From: Mesocentrotus franciscanus | Lineage: Eukaryota; Echinodermata; Echinoidea; Camarodonta; Strongylocentrotidae | Direction: 5' to 3' | Assembly (NCBI GenBank): GCA_037976565.1 | Contig: CP137679.1 | Coordinates: 9,779,973-9,843,972, forward strand | DNA length: 64,000 bases | In this document: positions 59,960 through 64,000 of the stretch, piece by piece | How positions within the stretch are numbered: position 1 is the stretch's first letter | Layout: each line of letters starts with the position of its first letter | The notes under the pieces: model-generated | Seen by the model: the letters and a program-made list of their open reading frames with translations, nothing else | What the model was told of the DNA's origin: nothing | Database searches by the model: none | Made by a program: the position numbers and the translations under genes

Positions 59960-61360
59960 AATTAGTCTTTATTTACCATTGATACATCACAAAAATACTA
60001 CTTGATGAAAATTGCAATAATATACTCTAATGAATCGCTGTTCCATTCTTTCAGTGACTATGTGAATTATATATATTTACTAGCAGGGCCCATGGAAAAT
60101 CCACGGGATTCTAGGGGGTGGGGGTTGTAAATAGTTATGTGCTATCGATTAATTAATTTTTTTTTTTTTTTTTTAATGGAAAATCCACGGGATTCTAGGG
60201 GAGGGGCCCTTTTTTTGGGGGGGTTGAGGGGGTGAGGGAGGGGTCGTAAATAGATTTATGTGCGACGAAAATAAAATTTGATTATTTGTATTACTTGTAT
60301 TTGTAGTCTTTTATTTTTTTTCTACTCTATTTATTAATATTTAAGTCGTTAGAATATCACCCTTTTGTCTTCTGTTTCATGTATTGTTTTTATCTGTTTT
60401 TATTTGTACCATGTAATATATCCTGAAGATTGGAAGAAAAAAGTGAAATTAGACATTTGTAATAAATTCATGCAATTAGTTTATTTTTATCATCGTTTCA
60501 CTTTGGTTGTTTATGATTATTGTTTTCATTCATTCCAAGTATTATTTTCACTATCCTCCTCACTATTGTCCTCACTTTCACTTCTTATTATTATTATTGT
60601 TCTCATGCCTCTCCCATTCTCATTTTTGCTAATTTCGCACATCTCTAAAGTTATTTTAGTTCTGTACTGAAAGTAATATTAAAGTATGCATCCATATATT
60701 TTCCCTTTTCTGCTTTCTCAGCATACTTTGAATGACAGTGACATTAATAAAACATCATAAACGAAATTGATTTTCAAAGATTTTATGAAATGTATGAAAT
60801 AACTTCATATTTATTCATAACTTGTCCAAATGTAACTATTAAAACTACATGTTAATAATCATCAAAAATTAGCATGGGTAGTACAATTAACTTCAAAGAG
60901 GTGCGTGCTTTGATGTTCTCCATTGTGACCTGTTTTAATGAAATGAGAGTTACATACATGTATGATATTCCAATTGAAATAAACATTGGGTATTCTTGAA
61001 GAAAAAAATTGAAACAGAGTAACCTAAGGTGACAGTTAGCACTTGTTTTTCCTTTTTTTTCTTCATGGTATAATTGAAGTACGTATTTATTGAGGGGAAA
61101 AAAACAATTTTGTTAATTCATATATCATATATTTGTTAGAGTTAAATCAATTTAAACACAGGTAGTTCATCAGTTAAAAATCATTTTCAGTTATTTGGAG
61201 TATGTTGAAGTTTCCTGAGTTGGTTCGGTCTTGATCGATGTCGTGTTTAGGCTAAATCGGTGCATCTTTGAAATTTGAAAAAAATGTTGATTCCACACAC
61301 CACCGGTGCACACACAGTCTGTCGAGTACCGCGAGTGCCCGCCCGCGCAATTTTTTTGTA
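59960..61360. other. Intron-like AT-rich sequence, no exon seen
   Basis: A short direct repeat ATGGAAAATCCACGGGATTC at about 60093 and 60176, separated by a poly-T run (60155-60173), is the only structure. No further ZP exon recognised. Confidence 0.45.
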
Positions 61361-61775
61361 CACGCTAGCCTGGCCATTTCTGTGATAAATACCATGGAAG
61401 CGACTGATATAAGCCTACATGCGAGGTGCACTATATACACATGTACATCATGCATGGCAATCATCAGATGAAGAGCTAGCTGGCCCTTGTAAATGAGACG
61501 TCAGACGGTCATCGCAGCCATCGGGCGATGGAATTCAAGAACTTAATTTAATTTAATTTAATTTAGGAACTTTACATTAATCTTGATCTAAGGAGACACG
61601 AACGAACGAACGATCAGCTATTATATCGAGCAACAAGTCCACCCCATATAGAGCTATATAGCTCTTTGGTCCACCCGCACACTAACTGCGTGCATGCCTA
61701 TGTGTAGGCTTTCCCACCAGCACACTTTTACGAGTATTACGGCGAAAATGGCCAGGCTAGCGTGTAAAAAAAAAT
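61352..61775. repeat. Inverted-repeat pair ACGCTAGCCTGGCCAT
   Basis: TACACGCTAGCCTGGCCATTT at about 61359-61379 and its reverse complement AATGGCCAGGCTAGCGTGTA at about 61747-61766, each next to a T or A run, bracket ~370 bp. Possibly a non-autonomous element; no target duplication resolved. Confidence 0.5.
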
Positions 61776-61867
61776 ATCCGCTGCCCGCCCGCGGGAGCAC
61801 TGCATGAACATACTGGTACAATTAAACTGTTCGAATTTTGTATGAAATTTCTGCTGTGACAGAAATA

Positions 61868-62182
61868 TACAAATTCTGTGAACCATGTAAAGATAATCAT
61901 AATCCAAGCTTCTATTTTATTTTTCTATTATTTAAAGAATAGATTGATATAGATTGTGATTCATTAGTACTGCATGAGATCGAAATTGACAGATTTCGTA
62001 TACCAATCTGTATGCGCTGTTGTGGCCATGAAATGGCTCGCCGTAAACGAACTATACGATCTCGATACTTGAAGTCTATTTGCGTTATTATTGTTGTGAT
62101 TTCAATGAAGTTTTCATGAAAAGACATATAAAGCAGAAGCTTGGATTATGATTATGTCGGCATGGATCACAGAATTTGTATA
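61868..62182. mobile_element. ~315-bp MITE with ~45-bp inverted ends
   Basis: Left TACAAATTCTGTGAACCATG followed by AATCATAATCCAAGCTTCT; right AGAAGCTTGGATTATGATTA followed by CATGGATCACAGAATTTGTA. No ORF of protein character. Confidence 0.75.
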
Positions 62183-62330
62183 ATTATTTTCAAAGTAAAG
62201 ATTTTACGCGAAAATAGGTCCATGGTTTGCGCCCGTGTGTGGCAATCGACTCGAATCGACTGTGTGTGTGTGACGTGAGCGTAGAATCATCGGATACGTT
62301 ATGTACACGTACACGCGCGCATGGCCGCCT

Positions 62331-62610
62331 GGCCTACAAAGCATATCATATAGCAAGATGCCTAACACGGGGAAGGCCAACCTGTTGCAGCGTGTATCTG
62401 CTACGCCACATTACATGGGTCAATCGTCGTCTGCCATGTAATCTCTTTGATTAGACAGAGGGCGGGCCTACAAAGCATATCATATAGCAAGATGCCTAAC
62501 ACGGGGAAGGCCAACCTGTTGCAGCTTGTACTTGCTACGCCACATTACTTGAGTGGATTGTCATATGCTGTGTATTTCTCTGGCATGCCCGTGATTAGAC
62601 AGAGGGCGGG
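62331..62610. repeat. Tandem duplication of ~134-145 bp
   Basis: GGCCTACAAAGCATATCATA starts at 62331 and 62465. Both copies run through AGCAAGATGCCTAACACGGG, GGCCAACCTGTTGCAGC and GCTACGCCACATTAC to GATTAGACAGAGGGCGGG. Confidence 0.9.
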
Positions 62611-62611
62611 T

Positions 62612-62875
62612 GCACGCCTCTTGCTGCCTCACTCTCGCGGGTTCGTCGCCTCCTTGCACGGACAACGCCGGCCGTGCCCTCGTCCGCCCGTCCTCCCCGG
62701 GACCCCGAAACCACGTTTAACGACACGGACGGCGACCACGGGGTCGACGCGGCACGCGGGATACGGGAGACATGCCTCGTGGAATTGTGTCGCCGTTCCC
62801 GCGCCACGGCGAAGGCGGGTACGGTCGAGGAAAGGTGTTTTTCATAAACCGTTTTGTACCCCCGCGGCGATTTTG
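62612..62875. other. GC-rich, CpG-rich block of unknown origin
   Basis: About 260 bp rich in CG dinucleotides between AT-rich flanks (GCACGGACAACGCCGGCCGT, GTCCTCCCCGGGACCCCGAA, GACGCGGCACGCGGG). Composition resembles ribosomal spacer DNA or a CpG island, but I could not align it to any rRNA segment. The crossing frames on both strands are probably composition-driven. Confidence 0.5.
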
Positions 62876-63019
62876 CGTATTAATATATAGATAAGTACTC
62901 GTAGGAGATTATTTCCCATCAGTAATAGACGTGCAGTTATAAATAGCGTCAAGGGTTCCACATGTCTAACATCTATTTCATTAAGAATATATATTGGCTA
63001 GATAAATTACTAAATTACA

Positions 63020-63240
63020 CCGGGGGGGTGTTTCATAAAGAATTTATGTCTAGACATAAACCCCAAAGTCTCTCGTAAGTGGCTTACTTACGAGAGACTT
63101 GAGTTACGAGAGACTAGTCTGTTTCATAAAGCAAAGTCTACACATAAAAGTCTCTCTTAAGTCAAAAGTCTCTCGTAAAGTTACAAGAGACCGAGACCTC
63201 TCGTAAGTATTCAAAGTCTCCGGTAGCTATTTGTGTTTGG
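63020..63240. repeat. Hairpin-rich repeat (GTCTCTCGTAA / TTACGAGAGAC)
   Basis: GTCTCTCGTAAG and CTTACGAGAGAC alternate at least six times, with a strong stem AGTCTCTCGTAAGTGGCTTA against TTACTTACGAGAGACT. GTTTCATAAAG occurs twice (63030, 63120), a typical edge of such MITE-like repeats. Confidence 0.7.
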
Positions 63241-63244
63241 ATTG

Positions 63245-64000
63245 GAAACTATACAGAAGAAGATTTACTGAAGATAGTTAAAGACTTGTCTATTGCAGAA
63301 AAGGCGTAGATAGTAAAGTTTCTCATGGTATACTACCATAATGAATTACTTCTTAAATTTCAAGAAGAAAAATCGACACTAAAGTATTATGCAGTACACT
63401 TGTAATTCCAATGTATGTAACAGATATATTTCAGATATTTCTAGCATATTAAGGCAGTAAATATAAATACTCAACTGAGAATAATTTACATTGGTATTGA
63501 AACATACAATGGTTTAAGTTACAAGTAAATTTCACAATGAAAAATTTACATAATTTAAAATATCTGTATGAGGAGAATGAAGAAATATATAATATTGAAG
63601 TAAACATAATACAAAATAAATATATTGTAAATTCCCACAAGGATTATTGCACCAAAATGTCAGTAAAAAAGAGAGTCCAAATGTAAATCAAGACAATGTA
63701 TTAAAGAGTTTCTGTACTTTGTCAAAGATTGGAGTTGTACATCTCATTGGTAGATGCACAGGAACAAATTTAGAATAATTCCACACAATTTTTGTATTTA
63801 TCTGACAGAGTGTTTATTTTGCTTGATAATGACCTAATTCCCTAAAACAAAATTATAGAGCTTTATGTTTACCTGAAATATAGAGGTCAATAAAAAAGAC
63901 AGGTACAATAATTAGAGAAGTTTGTATTAATTTTAAAGGTGGTGTGTCCCTTTTGCAGGCTGAAAATATAAATGTGTGTAAATCGAATGGTAAACAAGAG
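63245..64000. other. AT-rich end of window, no gene seen
   Basis: No splice-bounded or domain-bearing frame was recognised on either strand. Confidence 0.45.

Noticed and set aside
62447..62890. 147-residue + strand frame
   Set aside because: Formed by the tandem duplication plus the GC-rich block; an opposite-strand frame is open too, indicating composition rather than coding.

Overview
This window is animal nuclear DNA, AT-rich, intron-rich and packed with transposons. The combination of group A-type SRCR exons, CUB and ZP exons, RTE and CR1 LINEs, many short inverted-repeat elements, and a repeat carrying GACCTTTGACCT with GGACAGACGGAC motifs suggests an echinoderm, most likely a sea urchin. 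That is an inference; there is no rRNA, mitochondrial or other barcode sequence here.

Only one gene looks like a normal host gene. It lies on the + strand and appears to run from a signal-peptide exon at 13309-13381 to a zona pellucida (ZP) N-terminal exon at 59773-59951, continuing past the right edge. Its exons encode, in order: signal peptide; two short Thr/Pro/Trp linker exons (41870, 42392); a Ser/Thr/Pro exon (44384); SRCR 1 (44973); four linker exons (45460, 46033, 46936, 47713); a CUB domain split over two exons (50640, 52911); SRCR 2 (54986); a Ser/Thr/Pro exon (56423); SRCR 3 (57081); and the start of a ZP domain. Signal peptide, SRCR, CUB and ZP together are the architecture of DMBT1-like secreted or extracellular proteins. 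Almost every junction is phase 1, so modules can be duplicated or skipped without breaking the frame. The introns show that whole exon-plus-intron modules were duplicated tandemly.

Layout: 1-13 kb has no recognisable gene and is made of interspersed, inverted and tandem repeats, including a TTAA-flanked element (10382-10924) and a long-inverted-repeat element (11230-12418). From 17331 to 39927 lies what looks like one giant nested CACTA (EnSpm)-type transposon, with CACTG termini, TA on both sides and GGTGTTAA subterminal repeats. On its minus strand are a broken C2H2 plus DDE transposase (23480-25973), a strange in-frame 105-bp repeat expansion of a transposase C-terminal copy (21161-22018), and immediately upstream an eight-exon gene with a CIDE-N-like start (25960-33720) that may be a second transposon protein. 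Nested inside are a Tc1/mariner-like element, a piggyBac-like element, MITEs, LINE pieces, and a Mutator-like element (35316-39588, perfect 11-bp target duplication) that was itself split by a nearly full-length RTE LINE (35675-38570). If the signal-peptide assignment is right, this entire transposon sits in intron 1 of the DMBT1-like gene.

From 41 to 60 kb the DMBT1-like exons are interrupted by further insertions: a CR1-like LINE (42862-44118), a TTAA element (48375-50378) holding a Mutator-like fragment, a 5'-truncated LINE inside the CUB intron (51094-52285), the 5' part of a Gypsy-like LTR element (53277-54480), and a second TTAA element (57508-58745). Two TTAA elements carry a short acidic ORF. 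From 60 to 64 kb I see only MITE-like inverted repeats, a tandem duplication with an adjoining GC-rich block, and hairpins. No tRNA, rRNA or CRISPR feature was recognised.
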